A stretch of 64,000 nucleotides of DNA from Chryseobacterium foetidum (GCF_025457425.1 NZ_JAMXIA010000001.1:1178001-1242000); one strand, 5' to 3'. Numbered from the stretch's first letter, positions 9,033 through 17,702 are shown. Notes: generated from the letters alone by a model not told the origin. Numbers and translations are program-made.

Positions 9033-11153
9033 ATGATTTTAAGCTTACACAATCTCAGCCTGCCTCTTGAGGATCCGGTTTTGAAATTTCTGATTGTTCT
9101 CATCATTATTCTGGCGGCTCCGCTTCTGCTGAATAAAATTAAAGTTCCGCATCTTTTGGGATTGATTATTGCTGGTGCCGTGATCGGCCCCAACGGCTTC
9201 AACGTGCTTGCCAGAGACAGCAGCATTGTAGTCACCGGAACTACCGGATTACTCTACATCATGTTTCTCGCCGGTCTGGAAATCGACATGGGCGATTTCA
9301 AAAAAAATAAATGGAAAAGTCTGACCTTCGGGCTTTATACCTTCATCGTTCCTTTTGTTTTAGGTTTTGCGGGAGCTTATTATATCCTTGATTTCTCCAT
9401 TCTTACTTCAATACTGTTTGCGAGTTTATTTTCTTCCCACACACTGATTGCCTATCCTTTGGTGAGCAAGCTGGGCGTGGCAAAAAATCTTTCAGTCAAT
9501 ATAACAGTTGGCGGAACGATGATCACCGATGTACTTGCTCTATTGGTTTTGGCTGTAATAGTCGGGATGTCTCAGGGAGAAGTTGGAACTGAATTTTGGT
9601 TAAAACTTTCCGGATCATTTCTGGTATTTGGGTTGATTGTTTTGGTGATTTTTCCGATCATCGGAAGATGGTTTTTCAAAAAGGTGGATGATAAAATTTC
9701 GCAGTATATTTTCGTTTTGGTGATGATTTATCTCGCTGCACTTCTCGCCGAACTGGCAGGTGTGGAAGCGATTATCGGTGCATTCTTCGCAGGTTTGGCT
9801 TTAAACAGACTGATTCCGCATACCTCATCATTAATGAACCGTGTGGAATTTGTCGGAAATGCCATTTTTATCCCTTTCTTCCTGATCAGCGTCGGGATGT
9901 TGATTGATTTTAAAGTATTTTTCAAGAGCTGGGAAACACTGGAAGTCGCTGCGGTAATGCTTGTCGCGTCCATCATCGGGAAGTATATTTCTGCCGTTGC
10001 CACCCAAAAAACATTCAGACTCACCAAAGAAGAAGGAAAACTTATTTTCGGTTTGAGTTCTGCCTCTGCAGCTGCAACTTTGGCGGCTGTCATGGTAGGT
10101 TACAACATTATTCTTTCTGAAAGTGAATCCGGAGAACCCGTGCGATTACTAAACGAGCACGTGCTGAACGGAAGTATTTTACTGATTTTGATTTCATGTA
10201 CAATTTCCTCTTTCGTATCGATGTCGAGTGCGCAGAAAATCGCTGAAAGCGAGAATGAAGACACTGTTTCAGGCAATAATCATGAAGAGGAAAATATTCT
10301 TTTAGCTTTAAATTACGAGAAAACCGTGGAAAGAATGGTAAATATGGGAATTTTAATAAAGGCTCATTCCAACACCAAAGATATTTTTGCTCTGAATGTC
10401 ATTAACGAAGACAAAAATGAATCTTCTGTAAAAAATGCCGAGAAACTTTTACATCAGGCAACCGACACAGCGGCGGCGGCAGATGTGAATCTTCAGGCAT
10501 TAAAAAGGTATGACAATGACGTGATTAATGGTGTAAACAACGTCATTAAAGAACAGAAAATCACTGATTTACTTATCGGTCTTGAAGATGAAAAAGGATT
10601 TTCTGCTTCATTTTCGCACAACCTTTATAATGGATATCTGCAAAACGATAATGTGAACGTTATTGTATATCATGCTGCTCAGCCGCTTTCTACTATTAAA
10701 AAATACGCAGTGATCATTCCTGAAAACGCTCACAAGGAAGCCGGATTTTTCCATGCACTCGTTCGTGTGTGGAATATTGCAAGAAATTCCGGTGCTACAG
10801 TTGTGTTTTATGCAAAAGAAAGTATTCTTGATATTCTACAGAAAATTGTGAAGAAAGCCAATATCGAAGCTGAATTTGTCATTATGAACAACTGGAAGGA
10901 TGGTGAAGAAACGGCTGCCAAACTCAAAGAAAATGAAGGTCTTATTCTTTTTATGGCCAAACGCGGCATGAAATCTTACCTTCCAAAAATGCGCACGGTT
11001 CCTGATCTTCTCAACAGAGATTTGCGTGACAATAATTATTTATTGATATTTCCGTATTCTGAATATCAGGAAGATAATACCGAAAAACGATCCGTCGGAA
11101 ATCACGATGATTTTATTGAAATTGGGAATGTGATTATGAAGATTTTTAAGTAA
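9033..11153 (+). CDS. Cation/proton antiporter (CPA2 family) with cytoplasmic C-terminal domain
   Basis: A 706-residue protein. Residues about 15-400 form a Na+/H+ exchanger domain with roughly twelve helices, including FLAGLEIDM in an early helix, the segment GTMITDVLALLVLAVIVGMS, and GVEAIIGAFFAGLALNRLIP. Residues about 420-700 are soluble and look like a degenerate universal stress protein-type domain (for example YEKTVERMVNMGILIKAHSN and KYAVIIPEN). There is no TrkA-N nucleotide-binding motif, so it is not a classical KefB/KefC. The role is probably Na+ or K+ efflux coupled to protons, with regulation by the tail. It is cotranscribed with the upstream lipoprotein (6-base gap). Confidence 0.88.
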   Translation: MILSLHNLSLPLEDPVLKFLIVLIIILAAPLLLNKIKVPHLLGLIIAGAVIGPNGFNVLARDSSIVVTGTTGLLYIMFLAGLEIDMGDFKKNKWKSLTFGLYTFIVPFVLGFAGAYYILDFSILTSILFASLFSSHTLIAYPLVSKLGVAKNLSVNITVGGTMITDVLALLVLAVIVGMSQGEVGTEFWLKLSGSFLVFGLIVLVIFPIIGRWFFKKVDDKISQYIFVLVMIYLAALLAELAGVEAIIGAFFAGLALNRLIPHTSSLMNRVEFVGNAIFIPFFLISVGMLIDFKVFFKSWETLEVAAVMLVASIIGKYISAVATQKTFRLTKEEGKLIFGLSSASAAATLAAVMVGYNIILSESESGEPVRLLNEHVLNGSILLILISCTISSFVSMSSAQKIAESENEDTVSGNNHEEENILLALNYEKTVERMVNMGILIKAHSNTKDIFALNVINEDKNESSVKNAEKLLHQATDTAAAADVNLQALKRYDNDVINGVNNVIKEQKITDLLIGLEDEKGFSASFSHNLYNGYLQNDNVNVIVYHAAQPLSTIKKYAVIIPENAHKEAGFFHALVRVWNIARNSGATVVFYAKESILDILQKIVKKANIEAEFVIMNNWKDGEETAAKLKENEGLILFMAKRGMKSYLPKMRTVPDLLNRDLRDNNYLLIFPYSEYQEDNTEKRSVGNHDDFIEIGNVIMKIFK

Positions 11154-11196
11154 TGTAAAGTGGTCTTTGCAAGATAAAACTCAATGTAAAAGTAAA

Positions 11197-11667
11197 TTAA
11201 AGAGATTTTTTTGGAATAATTCCCATTAATTTCTCTTTAATTTTTTCAGTCTTAAACTGCCCTTCATGATAGTAGATCAAATTCTGATTTTCATCTAAAA
11301 TAATCCACAAAGGATAAACAGGCTGACTTCTATTTTTAGACAAAGCCAAAACCAATTCATGAATCCCTGAATTTCCATTAGGTAAATAGTTAAATTCTTT
11401 TCCCTGAAAATTGATTTTCTCTTTTGTTTTTTCAGCTTCAAAATTGATAAAATAAAAATTTTCATTGATGGTTTTTATTAAATCTTTGTCTTTGTTCAAA
11501 CTGAAAGATTCGATTTTACAGATGGAACACCATTCGGTGTAAATGTGAATAATAATTGGTTTCGGATTTACTTTTTGCTTCGATTCAAATTCAGCAAATG
11601 AAATTGATTTCATTTGCGAGAAATAAAATTGTGGAAGTACTAATATTAAAAACAGTATAGTTTTCAT
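11197..11667 (-). CDS. Exported thioredoxin-like protein
   Basis: A 156-residue protein with a signal peptide (MKTILFLILVLPQFYFSQ) and a thioredoxin fold with the active-site motif EWCSICK, a CxxC with SI between the cysteines. The segment VYPLWIILDENQNLIYY matches the cis-Pro region and the following strand. It probably acts as a periplasmic or envelope thiol/disulfide protein. The open frame extends upstream to 11736, but that part lacks a signal peptide; ATGs at 11667 and 11670 both fit. It lies downstream of a TonB receptor whose plug carries its own CxxC, which suggests a functional link. A MITE-like repeat fills the gap between the two genes. Confidence 0.8.
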   Translation of the reverse strand: MKTILFLILVLPQFYFSQMKSISFAEFESKQKVNPKPIIIHIYTEWCSICKIESFSLNKDKDLIKTINENFYFINFEAEKTKEKINFQGKEFNYLPNGNSGIHELVLALSKNRSQPVYPLWIILDENQNLIYYHEGQFKTEKIKEKLMGIIPKKSL

Positions 11668-11678
11668 CATAATATCTT

Positions 11679-11810
11679 GAACCATTAAGCCCCATAAGTT
11701 ATGAAGTTTTTTTACCGAAATATCTGAGATATTCATTAAGCGATCTGCTTAATCCAGATTCATCTGAATCTTAACAAAACTTAGATGCTAAAATATCTAA
11801 ATGTTTTAAA
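11679..11810 (+). repeat. MITE-like element, family 1, copy 1
   Basis: About 132 bases beginning ACCATTAAG and ending ATGTTTTAAA. It aligns along its whole length with 18980-19115, including the internal palindromes AATATCTNAAGATATT-like and TTAAGCGNNNNGCTTAA-like. It sits between the TonB receptor and the thioredoxin-like gene. Confidence 0.6.
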
Positions 11811-11824
11811 ATCTCTCTAAATCT

Positions 11825-13888
11825 TTATTTCAAATTATACTTCACACCCAAAAACCCCCTAATTCTCTGCATCGGCGCATATCCATACGTCGTATCGAAA
11901 GTATATTGATTCGGATTATTGATCGGGTCATTCACATTATTATCAAACGGATCAAACGGGCGCATCAACGGATCTCTCGGCGTAAAATTGAATAAATTCT
12001 TCACTCCGCAATACACTTCAAACCCAGATTCAAAACTCTTAGACACCTGAATATTCGCCAACGAATACAGCGGAGAATATTCCGGTCGGTAATCGTTCGG
12101 CAAAACCGGCAACCGCATCGGGCCGTAAAACTGTCCGGTAAAATCGATGGCAAGATTGTTCTTAAATTTATAGGTTAGATTGTATGTTCCGCTCCATTTC
12201 GGTGCATGCAGCTGGCGGGATTTTTCTCTTTCATCATCAAATTTCTGATAAACATCCAGATAAGTGACCCCAAGATTGACAGTCAGAGGAAAATTAAAAC
12301 TAAAATCCACATTCACCGATGCACCTCGGGAAATTCCGTAACCATTCAGATTATCATAAATAATTTTATCGGGTTCAGAATCAAAATCACCGACGATTTT
12401 GTTGCTGAAATAGGTGTAAAATGCAGAAGCATCCACATTGATTAAACGATCTCCAACGGGAATTTTCCAGACATAATTTAAATTTCCGTTGATCGATTTT
12501 TCAGGTTTTAGATCAGCCTGAATCACCACTTCACGGGAGCCTGTCAAAGCCGCATGATCTTCGGTAAATAAATTCACCACTCTGAAACCCGTCCCGAAAT
12601 TGAATCTGAAAGTATGATACGGATTGGGAGAAAATTTCCATGCAAAACGCGGTGAATGCACGGCATGATGGATTTTATCGTAATCAAAACGGTAACCCAG
12701 CAAGACCGTATTCTTTTCATTAATTTCCCACTGATCCTGAATAAACGCTCCAAAAATCGGTGACTTCATCGGCTGATTGATTACTTCATCCGAAGCCATC
12801 GTTCCGGGAGTATTATCATCATAAAATGTCTTTTTGAAGGTCAGACCCAAAATAAAATCATGATTTCCCAGCTTTTTATCCCAATACGTTTGTGCAAAGG
12901 CGACTTTCTGCAACGCTTCGTAAGGCGTGTTTCCGTAAAATGAATTCTGGTCGTGATAATTGTAAGAAAACTGTGTGAAAATCTGCTCTTTCAAAGGCAA
13001 CTGATACATCCCGAAAGCTTCTACCCTGTTTGTATAGATGCTTTCTCCATACACTTCGTCGCCGCCACGATGCGATTTATTCCACTGCATTTCTCCGCCA
13101 AAACGGTCTTCGTATAAATATCTTAAAGCAAAACTTGCCATTCGGTTTTCTTTCCGTTTAAAATTCCATTTATTAAAAACTGAAATTCTGTTTTGAAGCG
13201 CCGCATCAGTGAAATTATCTTTATTCTGATCTACTTTTTCGTTAAAACTGAAATAATTTAAACTCAGTAAAGACGCCGCATTTTTACCGACATTAAATTT
13301 TGTTGAAAGATCTACATTGTTTTCCGACCAAGTCGTTGTCATCAAATTGACGCTTAGTTTTGGAGCAGTTAAGGCATTTTTTGTGATAATATTAATGACT
13401 CCACCCATCGCTTCAGAACCGTACAGCGACGAGGCAGGACCTTTGACCACTTCAATTCTTTCAATCAGGCTGTTGGGAATTCCACTCAAACCGTAAACTG
13501 TGGAAAGCGAACTGACAATTGGCATTCCGTCAATCAAAATCATGGTGTACGGCCCTTCCAGACCATTGATGTGAATGTCTCCAGTGTTACAAACCGAACA
13601 GTTAAGCTGTGGCTGAACACCGTTAACCATCGCGATCGCTTCAAAAACACTCGGCGTAGGATTTTTCTGAAAAAATTTCTGACTGTAAATTTCCACATTC
13701 ACCGGACTTTTCGATTTGCTTACCGGTTTTATCGTTCCTGTAATCACCACATCGTCAATATCACTTACTTTTTCCTTTTTTACCGGAATTTTTACTGAGT
13801 CAGATTTTTTATTCAAATCTAAACTGTCCGTTTCCTGGGAGAAACAAAATCCTGAAAAAAGTACGGCAGAAAATAATATTCGCTTCAT
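11825..13888 (-). CDS. TonB-dependent receptor
   Basis: A 687-residue outer-membrane receptor: signal peptide (MKRILFSAVLFSGFCFSQ), an N-terminal region with a TonB-box-like stretch (DIDDVVITGT), plug domain (about 60-180), then a 22-strand barrel ending in the aromatic-terminated GFLGVKYNLK. The plug holds LNCSVCNTGDIHINGLEG, so it carries a CxxC pair, followed by PYTMILIDGMPI. The substrate is unknown; the cysteines and the thioredoxin partner make a metal or metal-complex ligand worth testing. The open frame begins at 13918, upstream of the promoter, so the ATG at 13888 is used. Confidence 0.9.
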   Translation of the reverse strand: MKRILFSAVLFSGFCFSQETDSLDLNKKSDSVKIPVKKEKVSDIDDVVITGTIKPVSKSKSPVNVEIYSQKFFQKNPTPSVFEAIAMVNGVQPQLNCSVCNTGDIHINGLEGPYTMILIDGMPIVSSLSTVYGLSGIPNSLIERIEVVKGPASSLYGSEAMGGVINIITKNALTAPKLSVNLMTTTWSENNVDLSTKFNVGKNAASLLSLNYFSFNEKVDQNKDNFTDAALQNRISVFNKWNFKRKENRMASFALRYLYEDRFGGEMQWNKSHRGGDEVYGESIYTNRVEAFGMYQLPLKEQIFTQFSYNYHDQNSFYGNTPYEALQKVAFAQTYWDKKLGNHDFILGLTFKKTFYDDNTPGTMASDEVINQPMKSPIFGAFIQDQWEINEKNTVLLGYRFDYDKIHHAVHSPRFAWKFSPNPYHTFRFNFGTGFRVVNLFTEDHAALTGSREVVIQADLKPEKSINGNLNYVWKIPVGDRLINVDASAFYTYFSNKIVGDFDSEPDKIIYDNLNGYGISRGASVNVDFSFNFPLTVNLGVTYLDVYQKFDDEREKSRQLHAPKWSGTYNLTYKFKNNLAIDFTGQFYGPMRLPVLPNDYRPEYSPLYSLANIQVSKSFESGFEVYCGVKNLFNFTPRDPLMRPFDPFDNNVNDPINNPNQYTFDTTYGYAPMQRIRGFLGVKYNLK

Positions 13889-13896
13889 GAAATTAA

Positions 13897-13937
13897 AATT
13901 GTTAGACAAAACTAACAATTAATTTTAGAACAGCAAA
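13897..13937 (-). promoter_or_regulatory. TonB receptor promoter with overlapping perfect palindrome
   Basis: On the minus strand TAGTTTTG lies at 13907-13914 and TTTG at 13934-13937, with a 19-base spacer, an ideal Bacteroidota promoter. A perfect 9-bp inverted repeat AATTGTTAG-N6-CTAACAATT (13897-13905 and 13912-13920) overlaps the -7 box, placed as a repressor operator would be. Confidence 0.65.
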
Positions 13938-13947
13938 ACTATTTTTG

Positions 13948-14117
13948 TTAAACCACAAAAGTCACAAAAGCTTTCTTCGTTTTTAAAGTCTTAAAACTTT
14001 GAAAGCAGAAGTTCAAAAAAGCTTTATGTGAAAATTTTCGACGCTTATTTGAACTTCTCAGAAACATTCATTAAACTTAATCTTAAGCATTCAACTATTG
14101 TGACTTTTGTGGTTTAA
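13948..14117. repeat. Inverted-repeat element between the TonB receptor and hmgA
   Basis: A perfect 19-base inverted repeat (TTAAACCACAAAAGTCACA, 13948-13966, with its complement at 14099-14117) bounds a 170-base segment. A second pair nests inside (AGAAGTTCAAA 14008-14018 with 14048-14058). It resembles a MITE or palindromic intergenic element. Confidence 0.6.
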
Positions 14118-14148
14118 AAATCTTTCCACCCAATTCATTAAAAAATAT

Positions 14149-14156
14149 TAAATTTG
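14149..14156 (+). promoter_or_regulatory. -7 box TAAATTTG before hmgA
   Basis: Exact TAnnTTTG match, 22 bases before the hmgA ATG. It lies just outside the inverted-repeat element at 13948-14117. Confidence 0.55.
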
Positions 14157-14178
14157 AGAGTCAACATAAAAAATTAAA

Positions 14179-15366
14179 ATGAGATATCATCATTCGGGAA
14201 ATATCCCACAAAAAAGACACACGGTTTTTAAATCTCCGGAGGATAAATTCTACTACGAACAGCTTTTCGGAACGGAAGGTTTTCACGGAATTTCTTCTCT
14301 ACTCTATCATATACACCGTCCGACGCAGATCAAATCGATTGGCGAGCCGAAAGACGTTGCTCCAAAAATTGCGGTTGATAAAAACGTGACGCCAAGAATG
14401 TTTAAAGGAATGAATGTGACTCCTGAAGACGATTTTATGGACAGCCGAAAGTTTCTGATGGTGAACAATGACCTGAAAATGGGATTGTCGAAGCCAAGGA
14501 AATCGATGGATTATTTCTACAAAAACGCCGAGTGCGATGAACTTTTATACGTTCACAACGGAAGCGGAACTTTGAAAACTTTTGTCGGAAATCTTGAATT
14601 TTCATTTGGTGATTATTTAATTATTCCCAGAGGTACGATTTATCAGGTGGAATTAAATTCTGATGACACCGTATTTTTCGTGGTGGAAAGTCACTCTCCA
14701 ATTTATACTCCGAAGCGTTACAGAAACGAATTCGGGCAGCTTTTGGAACATTCTCCATTCTGCGAAAGAGACATCATCGCACCGACTTTTGTGGAACCGA
14801 AAGACGAAAAAGGCGATTTTTTAATTAAAGTAAAAAAAGAAAACCAGATTACCGATTTCATCTACGCAACGCATCCTTTTGATGTTGTGGGTTGGGACGG
14901 TTATTTTTATCCTTATAAATTCAATATCAAAAACTTCGAGCCGATTACGGGAAGAATTCACCAACCACCGCCAGTCCATCAGACTTTTGAGGCACACAAT
15001 TTTGTGGTTTGTTCGTTCTGTGCGAGAATGTACGATTACCATCCGATGGCAATTCCTGCACCTTACAATCACTCTAATATCGATTCTGATGAAGTCTTAT
15101 TCTATACGGAAGGTGATTTTATGAGCCGAAACCATATCGATTTAATGGATTTCACACTCCATCCAGGCGGAGTCGTTCACGGACCTCATCCAGGAGCGAT
15201 GGAAAGGAGTATCGGGAAAAAATTCACTGAAGAATATGCGGTAATGGTCGATCCTTTCCGTCCGTTAAAAATTACTGAGGAAGCGATTAAAGTTGAAGAT
15301 CCTTCTTATAAAACTTCGTGGCTGGAAAGTGAGGATCACAGTTTGGAGGACAGGTCGCAGGAATAG
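14179..15366 (+). CDS. hmgA: Homogentisate 1,2-dioxygenase
   Basis: A 395-residue cupin-fold iron dioxygenase that opens the homogentisate ring to maleylacetoacetate in tyrosine and phenylalanine breakdown. Family signatures are the N-terminal MRYHHSGNIPQKRHT, an N-terminal cupin (YKNAECDELLYVHNGSG ... DYLIIPRGT), and the C-terminal metal-site region with IHQPPPVHQTFE, NIDSDEVLFY and HPGGVVHGPHPGA. The length is typical of short bacterial HmgA. It stands alone on the plus strand, 2.4 kb before hppD and about 4.7 kb before fahA, which catalyse other steps of the same pathway. Confidence 0.93.
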   Translation: MRYHHSGNIPQKRHTVFKSPEDKFYYEQLFGTEGFHGISSLLYHIHRPTQIKSIGEPKDVAPKIAVDKNVTPRMFKGMNVTPEDDFMDSRKFLMVNNDLKMGLSKPRKSMDYFYKNAECDELLYVHNGSGTLKTFVGNLEFSFGDYLIIPRGTIYQVELNSDDTVFFVVESHSPIYTPKRYRNEFGQLLEHSPFCERDIIAPTFVEPKDEKGDFLIKVKKENQITDFIYATHPFDVVGWDGYFYPYKFNIKNFEPITGRIHQPPPVHQTFEAHNFVVCSFCARMYDYHPMAIPAPYNHSNIDSDEVLFYTEGDFMSRNHIDLMDFTLHPGGVVHGPHPGAMERSIGKKFTEEYAVMVDPFRPLKITEEAIKVEDPSYKTSWLESEDHSLEDRSQE

Positions 15367-15407
15367 ATTTGCTTTTAGCTTGTAAATTTCAGAGTAAATA
15401 ATTATAA

Positions 15408-15435
15408 TTGATTGATTTATAAATTTGTATCTTTG
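15408..15435 (+). promoter_or_regulatory. Promoter of the small-gene trio (TTG-N17-TATCTTTG)
   Basis: TATCTTTG at 15428-15435 with a TTG at 15408-15410, 17-base spacer. The -7 box ends 6 bases before the first ATG at 15442, so the transcript would be nearly leaderless. Confidence 0.6.
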
Positions 15436-15441
15436 TAAAGT

Positions 15442-15591
15442 ATGAAAAAGGAAGCAATAAAAAAGGAAATAATTATCAAATCAATATCTAAAATGATAGC
15501 TGATAAGGAAGCCGTACGTTCATACATCAAAGGAGAAACTTCAATTCAGACATTAGAAAAAAAAGGAATTAAGTTTGCAAAACCATTATAA
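15442..15591 (+). CDS. Small hypothetical protein (49 aa), first of an overlapping trio
   Basis: A 49-codon frame from ATG 15442 to TAA 15591, Lys- and Ile-rich and basic (starts MKKEAIKKEIIIKSISKM, ends KKGIKFAKPL). I do not recognise a domain. Support for a real gene is the exact -7 box just upstream and the 17-base overlap with the next frame, a typical sign of translational coupling. The size and position resemble an antitoxin or regulatory leader peptide, but nothing in the sequence proves either. Confidence 0.55.
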   Translation: MKKEAIKKEIIIKSISKMIADKEAVRSYIKGETSIQTLEKKGIKFAKPL

Positions 15592-15919
15592 TTACGTTTT
15601 TGACTCCATAACAAACACGTATAATTTCGCAACTAAAAACAATATTCTATATCGAGTTATATTTGTTGTTGACGAAACTTTTTCAGCTATTTCGGGAGAA
15701 GAAATTCCTAATATTTTTCAGTTAATCATTGAAAAGACAAGTAACGAATTAGAACCATTTGACGCCAAAGTTTCAAAAACGATTGAAAATATTGTAGATA
15801 AATTTTTTCAAAAAACAGAAAATAGTTTAATCTATGTATGTTCAGAGGATAATCAGAAAGCTGAATCAAGACATAGAATATTCGACAGATGGTATCAAAT
15901 TCAGAGTATAAAAATATAA
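15575..15919 (+). CDS. Hypothetical protein resembling DUF6169
   Basis: A 114-residue soluble protein starting from TTG at 15575 (MQNHYNYVFDS), which overlaps the end of the 49-aa gene by 17 bases. The pattern of Tyr and Phe near the start (YNYVFDSITNTYNFATKNN), the central NIFQLIIEKTS and the C-terminal HRIFDRWYQ match what I remember of the uncharacterised DUF6169 family found in Bacteroidota; this is recognition from memory. No catalytic motif is evident. The next small gene begins inside its last 31 bases. An ATG start is not available near the N-terminus, so the TTG start depends on the overlap argument. Confidence 0.6.
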   Translation: MQNHYNYVFDSITNTYNFATKNNILYRVIFVVDETFSAISGEEIPNIFQLIIEKTSNELEPFDAKVSKTIENIVDKFFQKTENSLIYVCSEDNQKAESRHRIFDRWYQIQSIKI

Positions 15920-16074
15920 TCATTAAAATCGATAATATTATAAAATTGAATATTGATGAATCTACGATTCAGTATCTTCATACATCTTTTATGTCTCATA
16001 AAGAAAATTCTAATCATGAAAAATTGTTGGAAATTTATTACCAAATCGAAAAAGTACTCAATGAGGAAAAATAA
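15889..16074 (+). CDS. Small hypothetical protein (61 aa), third of the trio
   Basis: A 61-residue frame from ATG 15889, overlapping the DUF6169-like gene by 31 bases. It is predicted helical and rich in I, N, E and K (contains NIIKLNIDES, ends KVLNEEK). No family is recognised. A good terminator follows 15 bases after the stop, closing a compact three-gene unit. The overlap order and shared promoter suggest the three proteins are made together. Confidence 0.5.
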   Translation: MVSNSEYKNIIIKIDNIIKLNIDESTIQYLHTSFMSHKENSNHEKLLEIYYQIEKVLNEEK

Positions 16075-16089
16075 TTATAATAAAAGTAG

Positions 16090-16120
16090 GGACTGAATTT
16101 CAATTTCAGTCCTTTTTTTT
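16090..16120 (+). terminator. Terminator of the small-gene trio
   Basis: 8-bp stem GGACTGAA/TTCAGTCC (16090-16097 with 16105-16112) followed by eight T residues. Confidence 0.87.
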
Positions 16121-16240
16121 CGCTCAAGTTTCACTAAAACATGACAAATATTTTCTCTTATTTATAGTCTGTAAAAATAAGATGAGCTATCTTTAATGGA
16201 TTAAAGATAATCGTAGAATCTAGCTATAAAATTTAAGAAT

Positions 16241-17515
16241 ATGTATAATTATATCAGTGCAGAAGAAGCTATTTATACCATTAAAAGCGGTAACCGTGTG
16301 TTTTTTCATGGAAGCGCGTGTACTCCAAATCATTTGATTGATGAGCTGGCAAGACAGTCTCACCGTCTGGATAATGTGGAAATGGTCTCCATTACCCAAC
16401 AGGGAAATGTGGAAATCGCAAAACCTGAGTACAAAGACAAATTTTTTGTGAATTCACTTTTTGTTTCGACGCCGGTACGTGATGCAGTCAATTCTGACCG
16501 GGGAGATTTTGTTCCGGTTTTTTTAAGTGAAATTCCAATCTTATTCAGAAAAAATATTCTGCCGCTGGATGTTGCTTTGATTACGGTTTCGCCGCCCGAT
16601 AAACATGGTTTCTGTACATTGGGAACCTCTGTAGATGTTGCCAGAGCAGCCGTCGATACTGCAAAAATTATCGTAGCAATTGTAAATCCTTTGATGCCAA
16701 GAACGCACGGCGACGGAATGCTTCACATCAGTAAAATTCATAAATTGGTTTGGCATGAAGAAGAGCTTCCAACAGTAGATTACGGCGCAAAAGTAGGTCC
16801 TGATGAAATGCTGGTAGGGAAAAACGTTGCCGAACTTATCGACGACAGATCGACTTTACAAATGGGTATCGGAACTATTCCTGATGCGGTTTTAAAATGT
16901 CTGGGAAATCACAAAGACTTAGGCGTTCACACCGAAATGCTGAGCGACGGGGTGATTGATTTAATTCAAAATGACGTTATCAACAATAAATACAAAGGTT
17001 ATAATGACAATAAAACCATCACGAGTTTCTGTTTCGGGACGAGAAAATTATACGATTATGTTGATGATAACACCGTTTTTTCTTTCGATGATGTAAGCAC
17101 GGTCAATTTCCCGATTAATATTATGAGAAATCATAAAATGGTTGCTATCAATTCAGCCATTGAAATCGATTTGACAGGTCAAGTCTGCGCAGATTCTATC
17201 GGAACCATGCAATACAGCGGTATCGGCGGACAAATGGATTTTATGCGTGGAGCAGCATTAAGTGACGATGGAAAACCAATTATTGCCATCACTTCAAGGA
17301 CGAAAAGAGGCGTTTCGAGAATTGTACCTTTCCTGAAACAGGGAGCTGGAGTTGTGACGACCAGAGGTCACATTCACTGGGTAGTTACAGAATACGGAAG
17401 CGTTTATCTCTACGGTAAAAATCTTAGACAGCGAGCTCAGGAATTAATCAGCATTGCGCATCCTGATGACAGAGAGATGTTGGAGAGAGCGGCTTTTGAG
17501 AGATTTAAACATTAA
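16241..17515 (+). CDS. Acetyl-CoA hydrolase/transferase family (class I CoA-transferase)
   Basis: A 424-residue enzyme of the acetyl-CoA hydrolase / 4-hydroxybutyrate CoA-transferase type. The N-terminal half has FHGSACTPNHL and PPDKHGFCTLGTSVD. The C-terminal half has HTEMLSDG with the likely catalytic Glu (about residue 232), which forms the acyl-CoA thioester in the family, and the glycine-rich YSGIGGQMDFMRGA. It moves CoA between acids such as acetate, succinate, propionate or butyrate; the substrate pair cannot be fixed here. It stands between hmgA and hppD, so a role in handling the acetoacetate end product is possible but only inferred. Confidence 0.88.
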   Translation: MYNYISAEEAIYTIKSGNRVFFHGSACTPNHLIDELARQSHRLDNVEMVSITQQGNVEIAKPEYKDKFFVNSLFVSTPVRDAVNSDRGDFVPVFLSEIPILFRKNILPLDVALITVSPPDKHGFCTLGTSVDVARAAVDTAKIIVAIVNPLMPRTHGDGMLHISKIHKLVWHEEELPTVDYGAKVGPDEMLVGKNVAELIDDRSTLQMGIGTIPDAVLKCLGNHKDLGVHTEMLSDGVIDLIQNDVINNKYKGYNDNKTITSFCFGTRKLYDYVDDNTVFSFDDVSTVNFPINIMRNHKMVAINSAIEIDLTGQVCADSIGTMQYSGIGGQMDFMRGAALSDDGKPIIAITSRTKRGVSRIVPFLKQGAGVVTTRGHIHWVVTEYGSVYLYGKNLRQRAQELISIAHPDDREMLERAAFERFKH

Positions 17516-17529
17516 AATAGATATAAATC

Positions 17530-17613
17530 TTTGACACATCAGTCACCTGAGTTTTAGTTTAAATTATTGAGGATATTTTTAGAGCACATGAGATTTAAAA
17601 ATCAAAGATTTTT
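17530..17613 (-). repeat. Palindromic repeat family 2, unit A1 (reverse)
   Basis: Reads on the minus strand as a AAAATCTTTGATTTT palindrome, then ATGTGCTCTAAAAATAT, a middle part, and GTGACTGATGTGTCAA at the end. It is the same element as the units near 21.3-22.0 kb and 35.4 kb, and it lies head-to-head with unit A2. Confidence 0.65.
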
Positions 17614-17626
17614 ATGAGGAATAACC

Positions 17627-17702
17627 GAAAATCTTTGATTTTCTCTGATGTGGTCGGAAATATTTTCAAACAGTTAGGAAACCTGATGTGACTGGTGTGT
17701 TT
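17627..17702 (+). repeat. Palindromic repeat family 2, unit A2 (forward)
   Basis: Starts with the palindrome GAAAATCTTTGATTTTC (17628-17644) and ends with GTGACTGGTGTGTT (17688-17701). Together with A1 it makes a large inverted repeat of about 170 bases between the CoA-transferase gene and hppD. Confidence 0.6.
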
